A DNA stretch of 64,000 nt from Xestospongia muta (Eukaryota; Porifera; Demospongiae; Haplosclerida; Petrosiidae). The translations under genes were made by a program, and so were the position numbers. The stretch is taken from assembly GCA_963693285.1 (NCBI GenBank), contig OY848919.1:11341461-11405460 (forward strand), read 5' to 3'. Below are positions 10,477 through 20,864 of this stretch, in pieces; position 1 is the first letter of the stretch; every line of letters starts with the position of its first letter. Under the pieces are notes generated by a model, which saw nothing but the letters and a program-made list of their open reading frames with translations, was not told the origin of the DNA and did no database searches.

Positions 10477-12212
10477 ATGATCCTGTCTGCACTCTCAGCC
10501 TATAAAAACAAGTACCACAGAAGATATTTTACTAGTAAACAACCAGTCATCAACCATAGCCTTCTAATGGATCCAAGAAGACATTACTTCAATCCTTCTA
10601 ATGGCATCTTAGGTTTTGGATCCAACCACACCTTTCCTTGTTCTATACCCAACCAAGTTGACATCTATAATATGATGACAAAACGCAACACTCCATCACC
10701 TTATCCACCACTGGTACCTCTCTTACCTCTTCCTCTTCCACCAGTTCCTCCTGAACCTCCTCCACCAATGCCACTTGAGCCGAGGCTGTGTCAACCAACT
10801 TGTAAGCATTCATTACACCACCCTCTTCCAGTTTTCCCCACTCAAAAGTATTTGTTACATTCCTTTACCAGTAGATCTCTTTACATAAATGGTTATATTC
10901 CTTTACCAGTAGATCTCTTTACATAAATGGTACATATAATTAGTGAGGCTTTTCATTTAATTGAATTTGCTTAATACAATTGTGTAATGCATGTTTTTGC
11001 CTGGTAAATAATAGACATTAGGGTCAATGGAACTAATGTCTAATGTTTCTTTTGTTATATTCAGGCAATAATCACAACTACTCAAGTAATAACATACAAG
11101 AAGGGAAGAGTAACAATCCAGAGACTTCCTCTACAACATTACCAGTCAACAGGGAGAGGTGTACTTTAGAAGGTTCAATTACAATACCACAAGGTAGAAG
11201 TGTAAAAGTGAATGCAGTATTACCACAAAAAAGAAAAGCATCAAATGAACTGGAACATAAAGTTAAGAGATATGTCATGACTCATGTGAACTCATTTAAT
11301 GATAAACCAACTAATGTAGAATATGAAATAAATCCACCTGCTGCTGTTAATAGCACTTCAATGATTAAAGAACAGATTGGAGTCATCAGTAAAGAAAATG
11401 ACTACAAAGCAAAGACAGTATCTGTTTGTATTTCCACTGAAGCTGAAAACAAACCTGCTAAGAACAACAATCACTTTCAACAACAGTCTCCATTTCAGAG
11501 AAGTCCGTCACATGTTTCATATGTTGCTCCAAAGCAGACCACATCATCTGATCAGATATTTACTGAAACATCTTCTAAGAGATGCAATAAATTGGGTTTT
11601 AACACTCTTAGTAACCATGATTTATCCACGACTGAGATTAATCCACACATTTCTACAACTCCCAATGAGACCGCTAAGACTGATGATGATTTAAAACCAA
11701 AACTTACAAGCCCCACAGTTTCTTTACAAGCTGATCTTCTCCTTTCTGACATGAGACACGTTCTATCAAATCTCTACAGGGACTTGCATTACTGCATGAA
11801 CAAGATAGAGCTGCTAAAATCTTGTCAAAAATGTGGCATATATCCATTGGGTCTTTCTGTTGGTGTTTCCTGTAAAGCCAGTTTTAAACACATGACAGAT
11901 ATTCAAACATTGTGGGATAGAACTAAACAAGAATGTTCAATGAAACTCCAGTCTACATTAATTGATCATTACCAGATTTTGATTGAGCATTTTCGAAAGG
12001 AGATCAAAGAAAAAAAGGAAGCTATGATAACAATTGGATCATCATCATCTACCTCACGAGAAGTGTTGAGGGAGCACGAACTATCTTGGGAAGAAATGGT
12101 CAGAAATCTGGAATTTAAAATCAGTCAGCATAAAGTCGATCGTCAGAAAAAGGTGGAAAAAATAATGAGAATACATAAACATTACAATCAAACAAGAAAA
12201 TCAATGAAGTAA
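10477..12212 (+). CDS. unrecognised proline-rich and coiled-coil protein, two exons
   Basis: Two exons fit together: 10477-10801 (donor gtaagc) and 11065-12212 (acceptor ttcag), phase 1, giving 490 aa. An alternative start ATG at 10567 would give 460 aa. The N-terminal part holds a proline run (residues about 70-105: repeated PLPLP, PPEPPPPMP). The middle is Ser/Thr/Asn-rich and probably disordered. From about residue 330 onward there is a helical region with cysteines (SCQKCGIYPLG) and then a long charged coiled coil with many Lys/Glu up to the C-terminus. The family is not recognised, and upstream exons are possible. The architecture would suit a scaffold or cytoskeleton-associated protein, but that is only a guess. 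Confidence 0.6.
10859..10932. repeat. 38-bp tandem duplication in intron
   Basis: Two direct copies of a unit beginning attcctttaccagtagatct, at 10859-10896 and 10897-10932, lie within the intron of the coiled-coil gene. Confidence 0.8.
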
Positions 12213-12229
12213 CTTTGTGTTAATGGCAA

Positions 12230-12690
12230 TGGAGCATATACTTTAATGTTAGTGATGTTAACAAATATAACAGTAGTGAATGCAATGTATTATTTGTTAT
12301 ATATTAATATTATAACAATAGTGAGTGTAGTATATTGTTGTGATGTTGTGGTCATAATATTTGTGATGTTAACAATTATAACAGTAGTGAATGTAATGTA
12401 TTATTTGTGATTATTTATGATGTTAACAATTATAACAGTAGTGAATATAATATACTGTTATAATTGTTATTATTTGTGCTTATTTGTGATGTTAACTATT
12501 ATAACTGTAGTGAATGTAATATATTAATATTATAACAATAGTGAGTGTAGTATATTGTTTGTGATGTTAACCTTATAACAGTAGTGAATGTAATGTATTA
12601 TTTGTGATGTTAACTTTATAACAGTAGTGAATGTAACATAATTATTTATAACATTATAACAGTAGCAAATTTTAATATATTGTTAATTTA
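12230..12690. repeat. degenerate minisatellite
   Basis: The phrase gatgttaac..ttataacagtagtgaatgtaat recurs roughly ten times with variable spacing of about 35-60 bp and many substitutions. It is an AT-rich tandem array immediately 3' of the coiled-coil gene. Confidence 0.75.
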
Positions 12691-12806
12691 ATAACAGTAA
12701 TAATTGCTTTAATTCTTTTTAATTATATTGTTAATTAGTTTGTATTGGAAGCATAATAGAATCTTGAGGCTAGTAGGAATTACTTGAAGCTAATTACAGT
12801 TAAATA

Positions 12807-12906
12807 GAATATACGGATCAAGTGAATGTAATTTAATAGTTATCATAAGCAAGATTACACTTAAATAGAATATACGGATCAAATGAATGTAATTTAATAG
12901 TTATCA
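12807..12906. repeat. ~62-bp direct duplication
   Basis: The segment ttaaatagaatatacggatc through aatttaatagttatcat is present twice in tandem with one or two differences. Confidence 0.75.
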
Positions 12907-13022
12907 TTAAGGCAGACTCGCCCATATTACCATTCATAAAGTTCAATCTCGGCCCAACTAGCTATTAAGGTGATCGTATCAACTAATTTTACTATCTACT
13001 AGTTGCTAGCACCATATTAGTG

Positions 13023-16000
13023 ATGTCTGTCACGAAACCTTGGTGGACTATCCACTCCAATTTTGCTGCAGCAAGAGATTATGTCTATATTTCGGGTCTT
13101 GTAATACGAAAATCTGAACATTATGTGAATCTCCCAATAGTTCTGAAACCTTCTCCTTTTCCTAGAGATTTGTATGAACATATTACCAAAATTCAGAGTG
13201 CCTTCAATTCTGTTCTGGATGCTCTCTCCCAGGACTATGACTTTATGTATCAATCATTAGAAAGGTATGATTATTAATAGATATGTATATATTATATCAT
13301 GGATATTATAGACTAGTAAATATCTATAAATACTAGTTTACTAGTCTATAATATCTATGATTATATAGTAGAGTACATGCAGTAATGTTGTTTCTGACCG
13401 CTAAATCGTAACTAAAATAAGAGAAAAAAGGAAGTTAAAATAATAGAGAATTGGGAATTACCCTACAACTATAAGTTAAATATTATAACTATGAGAAAAG
13501 GAACTAACTACAAACATTCTTCAAATAATTCAAACTACTAAAAATTATACTAAAAAAACTTTTTGCTAAAACAACTAATAATTAAAAGACTTCTTTAGTT
13601 AATTAACTAAAAGATAACATTATTAGCGTTTAATTAAAATGAAACTAATGCATACACATACGTTCTTAGGGTTTATGACCAGAAAATACACTCACCATAG
13701 GCGGATGAGGCACTTATATTTTGGGGTGCTCACACCATAACTACGTGATGAATATGCAGACACGAATGTACCCATAATGCAGAAACTATGTTTGATATAA
13801 TCACAATCAGTATTACCAACATTAATTTAAAATGTACCAAAGTATTTCCTTTACTCATCATTTACCATAACAAATTCCTTAGCTATTTCAACAAGATCAC
13901 ACTCATTAGCTATGCATTTGTGTACATGAAGGACCAGACAATTGTTAAGCTGTTTTTCTGTTATTGTGGCCTGCAAATACGTCAAAACTTTTGACAGTTT
14001 CATCAACACCAATAAGATTAACTTAGATTCTTTTTGTGGGGTAAGTAGCAAGCAATAAAAATTTGGGGGGCTGAGCCCCCTCTTTCTAAATATTGGGGGG
14101 GGGGGGGCTCTAGCCCCTCCAGCCCCCCCCTTCAGCCTCCTATGCTCACACATTACAATTCACAGATATCTAGGTTAATTAAGACATGATTGCAATTTTG
14201 GGTCCCATTTAAGTGGATTTTGACACAATACCTTTCAGTACTTGTCATATATAATAATTTGATTTCTATACAGAATTATGAAGACTGATTCCTTTGTTAA
14301 AAATCTTTTTGATATCTATTCTGAAGTCAAGAAACGAGGCAGTGTACAAGTTAGTATATAATAATTACGTTTATGACTCTAGCCTTGAAGGTTACTGAGA
14401 TATCGTAATAATTATTAGTAAAGTTTATAAGAATATTTAGGAGATAAGCAGACCAATTCTGGTCCAGTTACTGCATAGGATTTGAACCTAGGAACTTGTA
14501 AATTATATAATTTTTTAATATTATAGACAACAGTTTTAGGTATACATCGTTCAGACTATTTGCTAGATGTATCTGAGGAGACTAAAAAATTAAGCGTCAA
14601 ACAAGTTGAAATCAACACCATAGCTGTTGGGTGTCCAGCAGTATCTACAAAAATAAATAATGTCTACAAGTAAAGTGGAATAGTTACATAATCTAATACA
14701 TACATCATTGAAATTTTTGTCAACAGGTATATACTATCTCGATTTTTGCCAAATGATGAGCCTAAGGTAAATAGGAATTCATAGTATGAATTCTTTTACT
14801 TTGTTTGTGTACACACATGTAGTTACTTCCTCATGATAATCCAGCGCTTACACATGTAAGCAATGCCATAGCAAGAAGTTGGAATGAATACAAAAATACT
14901 AAGTGAGTGCAATAGTTGACGACACAATTGTTTATTTTTACGCATTTGCTTTCAGTGCCCAAGTTCTTTTTGTTGTTCAAAAGAATGAAACAAACTTTGC
15001 TGATCACCGTTTAATGGAGGAAGATTTGTTCATGAGGTAACATTTATTTATTGTATTACTGGCTGAGACAGGGAGTCATCATTTCAGACATGGAATTAAA
15101 GTTTTAAGAAAAACTCTATCTGAGATAGAAGATGAAGGTAGATTGGAACCAGATAGAACTCTAATAATGTAAGCTTGAGTTTAACTAGTTAAAGAGTATT
15201 TTATATACATGTCAACCTACATAGAGGTGACATTGAAGTTGCTGTAGTCTATTATAGGGCAGGATACACACCCAAAGATTATCCAACAGATAAGGTATAT
15301 ACAATGCATAATTTTTGTACATTATTATTAGTAAGTGTAGGAATGGACAGCAAGGAGAATGATGGAGTTTTCTAAAGCTTCAAATTGTCCATCTGTAGCC
15401 TATCAGTTAACGGGCTTTAAAAAATTCCAGCAAATTTTGGCATCTCCTGGAAATTTGGAAAAGTATATAATACTTATCAACATAGGATATTATTAAAATG
15501 TGTCATTCTAATATTCATACATATAGGTATTGCGATGATCCTGAACTGGTAAAGGCAATGAGGGCGACCTTTGCAAGACAATATTCTATTGATCAGGTAA
15601 TGGAAAACACACAATATCTCACTCACTTTATCTACTTCCTTATAGACTACTGAAGGAGATGCATTTACTAAACTCGCTCTAGAAAACCCTCATAAATATG
15701 TTATGAAACCACAAAGAGAAGGTGGAGGTAAAGAATGCAATGACTAAGTAATATGCCATGAGTGATGGTGATTGTGACTTGAAATAAACATATAAAGTTA
15801 CAAAGTCTAAGCACACTGTATTAGCTTCACATTATAGGTGATGTAATCTACCATGCACTTATAACAGTGACGTTATAATGATATAATATTTGGGTTATCC
15901 TTTTTTAGGCAATAATTTGTTTGATAACCAGTTATACAGTACATTATCGGAGATAGCATCCTCTCCAAAAAGAGAGTCTTTCATCTTGATGGATCGAATA

Positions 16001-16325
16001 CACTCACCAGCTATTCCTAATGCAGCAATTAAAAGTGGCGGTACTGATGCCATTGAGCATGACTTGATTCCTGAGGTTGGTATCTATGGTGTTTTCATAA
16101 GGTTGGATATCACAGACTACATAATATATATGAATGATTGATTTTAGGAAGAAAGAAGAAATTCTGTTGAATATGGAGGCTGGTTACTATGTCAGATCTA
16201 AACCTGTGGGTTGTAATGAGGGAGGTATAACAATTGGTATTAGTTTTCAAGATTCGATATGTTTAGTGTCCCAAGAAGAATATCTCCAATCTGCCGTCTT
16301 ACCAACTTTTCATCAGAATACGTGA
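13023..16325 (+). CDS. glutathione synthetase paralogue 1, 13 exons
   Basis: It joins gamma-glutamylcysteine to glycine using ATP, the last step of glutathione synthesis in the cytosol. I reconstructed exons 13023-13264, 14274-14349, 14527-14669, 14727-14766, 14823-14902, 14956-15036, 15088-15168, 15225-15294, 15341-15462, 15527-15596, 15646-15727, 15909-16101 and 16148-16325. All have GT-AG borders and consistent phases, giving 485 aa (human enzyme 474). Seen motifs: VKQVEIN (Mg/ATP Glu and Asn), YRAGY, the ATP loop KPQREGGGNN, ILMDRI, IPEVGIYGVF, RSKP and the final NEGG loop. Positions matching the human substrate contacts Ser149 and Ser151 are Ala and Gly, and the usual Ala-Ala after GGV is Thr-Ile. 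Intron 1 is unusually long (1009 nt). Confidence 0.93.
13297..13360. repeat. 24-bp near-perfect hairpin in intron 1
   Basis: The left arm 13297-13320 (tcatggatattatagactag...) and right arm 13337-13360 are inverse copies with one mismatch and a 16-nt loop. It lies just after exon 1 of glutathione synthetase 1. Confidence 0.75.
14064..14131. repeat. G/C-run block in intron 1
   Basis: An abrupt island of G and C runs, including a 13-G run at 14095-14107, an 8-C run and a ggggggctgagccccc hairpin, in an AT-rich intron. It is probably part of a repeat insertion spanning roughly 13680-14150, whose two sides share a gctcacac phrase. It could form G-quadruplexes. Assembly of such runs is often unreliable. 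Confidence 0.5.
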
Positions 16326-16690
16326 TAAGTCAAACGTTGTATTCAGTTATTTTTAACAAAGTGAAAATTTGTTTATGCATATTTTCTATATATAATAATG
16401 CATAAATTAAGACAGACTTCATTAATAGAAAAATCAATATATATATATATATAGCTATATAGCTAATGAGCTTATTAACAAAGTTATATTATCATTTTAT
16501 TATATTAATTATTGAGGCTATTGTTAATTGTATGTATTATACATCAAATTACATCAATTGCATAGTCCTATACTTTTTTTATTTTTTTAGAAAATAATTA
16601 ATTTATTCTATAGTCAAGGTTACTATATGCCTATATCAAGTTACCATACTCTAACTGTAATCTGATCTAACTATATGTATAGTACATTTA

Positions 16691-16925
16691 AAAAAGCATT
16701 GTGTCATTTCAACTGAGGCTATTGTTACCATAGTTTAATCAGTATGGTGTAAGCCCAATAGTGACTTACCACAAAGCCAAAGTTAGTCTAACTCAATATG
16801 TGTAAAGCCAATTAGAAGCCAAAAAGTATTTTTTGTAGTTTATTGCCCACAATTGAAGCCATGAACAGATACCATTTCAACTACTTTAGTTGAAATAGTA
16901 GCCATGCTTTTTTAGTGCAGATGTA
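16691..16925. mobile_element. MITE-like element, family B, diverged copy
   Basis: Phrases such as cattgtgtcatttcaactgag, gtatggtgtaagcccaat, ttaccacaaagccaaa and tgtaaagccaa..agaagc match the element at 23868-24290 in order. The right end looks truncated or rearranged. Confidence 0.55.
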
Positions 16926-17233
16926 GTCAAAGACATTATAATAGAAGTAAGGTCTAAACCAACGAATACCTTTCTTGTCTTAATTGTATATGTCAAACAA
17001 ATAGATAAATAGTAGATAGAAGACAATGACTTCAGATGGGATTAAAGACCTTCTATATTTTTAAAGGTACACAACGTTTCAAACCTGATGGGTCTTCTTC
17101 ACATATGTATGGTAAACAGAAACAATATAGTCACCTTTTTTTCTAATTAATGAGTAGTGGTTTTGAAACATCAAGTGTAATTGTTGTCTCACTTAAAACC
17201 AAAAAGATTGAGTATGGCTTTAGCTGTCAGTAA

Positions 17234-17236
<3 letters not shown>

Positions 17237-17291
<55 letters not shown>
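17237..17291. repeat. TA microsatellite
   Basis: More than 25 uninterrupted TA units upstream of glutathione synthetase 2. Confidence 0.9.
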
Positions 17292-17295
<4 letters not shown>

Positions 17296-17472
17296 ACACA
17301 TACATACATACACTGTATGTGACTGTTTTTGAGTCCTCTACTGTCTTACAAGCCCTGGACCTACAGTTTGTAATAGTAGCCATGCTTTACCTTTCTAATA
17401 TGGGATATTATTTATTGTTATTATAAATTCATTACGCCCACGCTCATTAGTTTAACCCTACTTACCTTAGAG

Positions 17473-20222
17473 ATGTCTGAGAGAAAATCTTGGTGGACAA
17501 TACACTCCAATTTTGCTGCAGCAAGGGACTATGCCTACACGTCAGGAATTATATTGAAGCAATCCGATCATTGTGTAAATGCCTCTGTAACTCTCAAACC
17601 TTCGTTATGGCCTAGAGATTTATTTGAACAGATTACTGAAGTACAGACTGCCTTCAATTCTGTTCTGGATGCTATCTCCCAGGACTATGATTTTATGTAT
17701 CAATCATTAGAACGGTATATTAGTTAAAACTATTTGCTCACAATGAATTTTATTTGCTACATCTAGGATTATGAAACTTGATCCCTTTATTAAAAATATC
17801 TTTGGTATTTATTCTGAAGTCAAGGAGCTAGGCAGTGTACAAGTTAGTAATTAACTCTAAACTATTTAAATTATATTTATTTATTATAGACAACTGTAAT
17901 GGATATATTTCGTGCAGATTATTTACTAAGTATCTCGGATACTAACAAATTAAGTGTAAAACAAGTTGAAATCAATGTCACTGGGGCTGGATCTCCAGCA
18001 TTGCTTGTCAAAATGAATGATTTCCATGAGTAAGATTATGCAATATAATTAGCAGCTCATTTCTTGACAGCGAAACTGTCTCCTTAAGAGTAATATTATT
18101 TGATATTGCATCTAGTTACTATTATTATTTACCGAACATTAGGTATGTACAGTCGCGTTTTTTGCCAAAGGACGAGCCTAAGGTTGTTACTAACAGTGGT
18201 ATACTCTAACATTGTTATATATGTTTTCTCTAATATGTAGCTTGTTCCTCATGATAATCTAGCACTTACACAAGTAAATGATGCACTAGCGAGAGCTTGG
18301 AGTGAATATAATAACGAAAGGTGAGTGTGTGTTAGATATCAATCTGATACTGGTATAATTAACATTGCATGCTCAACAACTTGTGAAAAGATTCCATTCA
18401 CATTATGTTCTTTCATCACGTATCCTTTATACATTGACATATATTTATACTTCTATATAATTATATAGAGGACAGTTAATTGATCACGTACCTCCAATAA
18501 TTAACTGTATCCTTTTCATAATTTTTAACTGTAATAAGTTTTATATCTATTAAAAGTTCATTTACAAAATATTGCTTAATTTATTAATCGAAATCCCTTA
18601 TTAGTGCACAAGTTCTCTTTGTTGTTGAAGAAGATGCAAAAAACATTTTTGAACAGCGTATAATGGAGCAAGATCTGTTTAAAAGGTTTATGTTCATGGA
18701 TGATGATGTGTTTTAAGTGTAGACTCATCTCAGACACGGAATTAAGGTCTTTAGAAAAACTTTAACTGAGATAGCAAAGGAAGGTAGATTGAAACAGGAT
18801 AGAACTTTAATAATGTAAGCATACAAGTAAAAAGATAATCAATGAATTGAGCTATTTGCTTTGCCAACATGTGCATAGAGATGACATTGAAGTTGCTGTG
18901 ATTAACTATAGAGCAGGAGGTTTACCCACTGACTATCCAACAGATAAGGTATGTATATAATTGAAATATTTCATTAATTGACATTCCAGGAGTGGGCAGC
19001 AAGAAGAATGATGGAGCTTTCAAGAGCTACAAACTGTCCACCAGTAGCCTATCAATTAGTAGGCTATAAGAAAATTCAACAAGTCTTGGCATCTCCTGGA
19101 AACTTGGAAAAGTATAATTAACACAAGACCACTTTAAGTGCAACATCAATACATACAGGTTTTGTCATGATCCTGAACTGGTAAAGGCAATGAGGGCGAC
19201 ATTTGCTGGACATTACACACTTGATCATGTAAATATAAAAATGTAACATTTCATTTTGTTTACATAGTTCTGTATAGACACCTGAGGGTGATGCTGCTGC
19301 TAAACTTGCACTGGAAAACCCACAAAATTATGTTATGAAGCCCCAACGAGAAGGTGGAGGTAAACAAAGAAAATAATTTGTGACCTCATTTGTGAAAAAA
19401 ACACTGATAAAACATATCAAAAAGCAGTTTTGCATATGGAATAGTCATGCATATATAGCAACTGTATGTATACAAAACTGTTTTTGATATGTTTTAATAG
19501 TTTTTTTTCATAAATCAGGTCACAAATGTTTTGACAGAAGTGACCCGTTTTTGGAAATCAGGTCACATTTGTTTAACATTTCATATAAAATCTATTTACA
19601 CCAGTAGACAATAAATACAGTGTCAGCATGTGACAGATTCTAAGCATATAAAGCAAAACTGACGAATGACAGAAACCATACAATATAATTAAAGCATGAT
19701 GTTTATACTATAATAATGTCGAGACTAGACTTGTATATAAAGTAAGAATAATTTCATCCTCAATTTTAGGCAATAATTTGTTTGATGACGAGTTATACAG
19801 CACCCTATCAAAGATAGCATCCTCGCCTGAAAGGGAATTTTATGTTTTAATGGATCGAATACATTCACCTGCCATACCTAATGCTGTCATTTTATTTGGT
19901 GGCACACATGCCATCGAAAACAACTGGATTTCTGAGGTTGGGATCTATGGTATTTATATAAGGTAATATAAATTTTTAGACTATCATGTACAATAATTTA
20001 TGCTTTTTTTTCTTTTACTGGTTTAGAAAGCAAGAACAAGTGCTACTTAATATGGGAGTTGGTTACTGTAATAGATCTAAACCTATGGGTTGTAATGAAG
20101 GGGGCATTACGCTGGGTATTGGTACACATGATACAATCTGTTTGGTTTCTCAAGATGAATATCTTAAATCTGCTATTTTACCATCTTATGTTCGTCAATC
20201 AACACAAGTGACAGACAGTTAA
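17473..20222 (+). CDS. glutathione synthetase paralogue 2, 13 exons
   Basis: Second tandem copy with the same 13-exon structure: 17473-17714, 17767-17842, 17890-18029, 18143-18182, 18241-18320, 18605-18685, 18734-18814, 18879-18948, 18990-19111, 19159-19228, 19278-19359, 19770-19962, 20027-20222. Phases agree, giving 490 aa. ATP-binding features are kept: VKQVEIN, KPQREGGGNN, VLMDRI, ISEVGIYG, RSKP. This copy departs most at predicted substrate contacts. The stretch after EIN reads VTGAG instead of TISAS; the ERN-like motif is AKN; and the RDGY/RAGY motif is RAGG. An ATP-grasp ligase of altered specificity is therefore possible. Intron 11 carries a family A foldback element. Confidence 0.92.
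19380..19566. mobile_element. MITE-like foldback element, family A, copy 3 (intronic)
   Basis: About 187 bp in intron 11 of glutathione synthetase 2. It shares the inverted ends (tgacctcatttgtg / aaatcaggtcac) and core (aaaagcagttttgcat, gtatgtatacaaaactgttt, tgatatgttttaa) with the copies at 2016 and 5300, and is shorter by an internal deletion in one arm. Confidence 0.7.
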
Positions 20223-20864
20223 ATTATAACACATATCTGTGTGTATTATATGAAATCAACTTGTTAAAGTGAAACTTAAAGGGACTATGAATATTGACAC
20301 ATTAATTGTGGCCTCTTTAAAAGTTATTATCAGTTCCAATGGAGCCAATATAGTAATCCAATACCATTTGACCAGACTTCTGAGTACCGACTGATCCAGA
20401 GTGTAAGAAAGAGGGTGCACAGACCGTGTGTGGCTAAAATTTTTAGCCTAATAAAAATTATTAATATTTATTATTCATAGACACACTCTTTTAATCACGA
20501 GACAGTAAAGTCAATGAAACATCCAGGTATAGCTTTGTAAGGTGTGGTTGCAAGAATTACTATGAATATACTTAAAGTAGTAAATTTTTACCATCAAGAT
20601 ATGACTTGATGATTGCCATGAATATATTAGAGATAAAAGGAGGTGTCCCCACACCTAAGCCACTTCCTAGATCCGTCTGTGGTTTTGAGTTTCACTAAGG
20701 AAAAAAGTGGTGTCTTTGTTAAATTAGTGGCCAGGAAGCACTCCCGGATGTAATCTGGATCCATTAGTATATGTTATACCTAATTAATTGCTTGAAGCCT
20801 GGAAGGTGTCGTATAATTTATATTGTTTCTATGTCTAGTGCCTCCTGTCTTCACTGCTATAGTG
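20223..20864. other. intergenic with relics of a FAXDC2-like exon
   Basis: Lies between glutathione synthetases 2 and 3. The only recognisable content is two short minus-strand stretches resembling the last exon of the fatty-acid hydroxylase at 27592 and its acceptor region. Confidence 0.55.
20310..20720 (-). pseudogene. decayed relic of FAXDC2-like last exon
   Basis: Positions about 20312-20390 match the hydroxylase exon at 27592-27733 (shared phrase tagtaatccaatacca, and tggagcca before it), with indels that break the frame. A second piece near 20680-20735 (gagtttcactaaggaaaa) matches the exon border and intron side. It suggests an old second copy of the hydroxylase upstream of glutathione synthetase 3. 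Only short similarity supports it. Confidence 0.5.

Larger units (their letters stand above)
12213..13022. other. intergenic with minisatellite-like repeats
   Basis: This gap separates the coiled-coil gene from the first glutathione synthetase. It is filled mainly by degenerate repeats (12230-12690) and a duplicated ~62-bp segment (12807-12906). No coding sequence is seen. Confidence 0.6.
16326..17472. other. intergenic between glutathione synthetases 1 and 2
   Basis: Non-coding. It holds a decayed relative of the foldback element at 23868-24290 (about 16691-16925) and a TA microsatellite at about 17237-17291. Open frames over the microsatellite are not genes. Confidence 0.6.

Noticed and set aside
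12230..12690. CRISPR-like array
   Set aside because: Repeats are degenerate, AT-rich and unevenly spaced with no unique spacers, in a eukaryotic context; it is a minisatellite.
13851..14153. 100-codon minus-strand frame with Gly/Pro-rich opening
   Set aside because: It reads through the G/C-run repeat inside an intron of glutathione synthetase 1; no domain and no splice context.
17181..17426. Open frames on both strands over the TA microsatellite
   Set aside because: Low-complexity translation of a simple repeat, not a gene.
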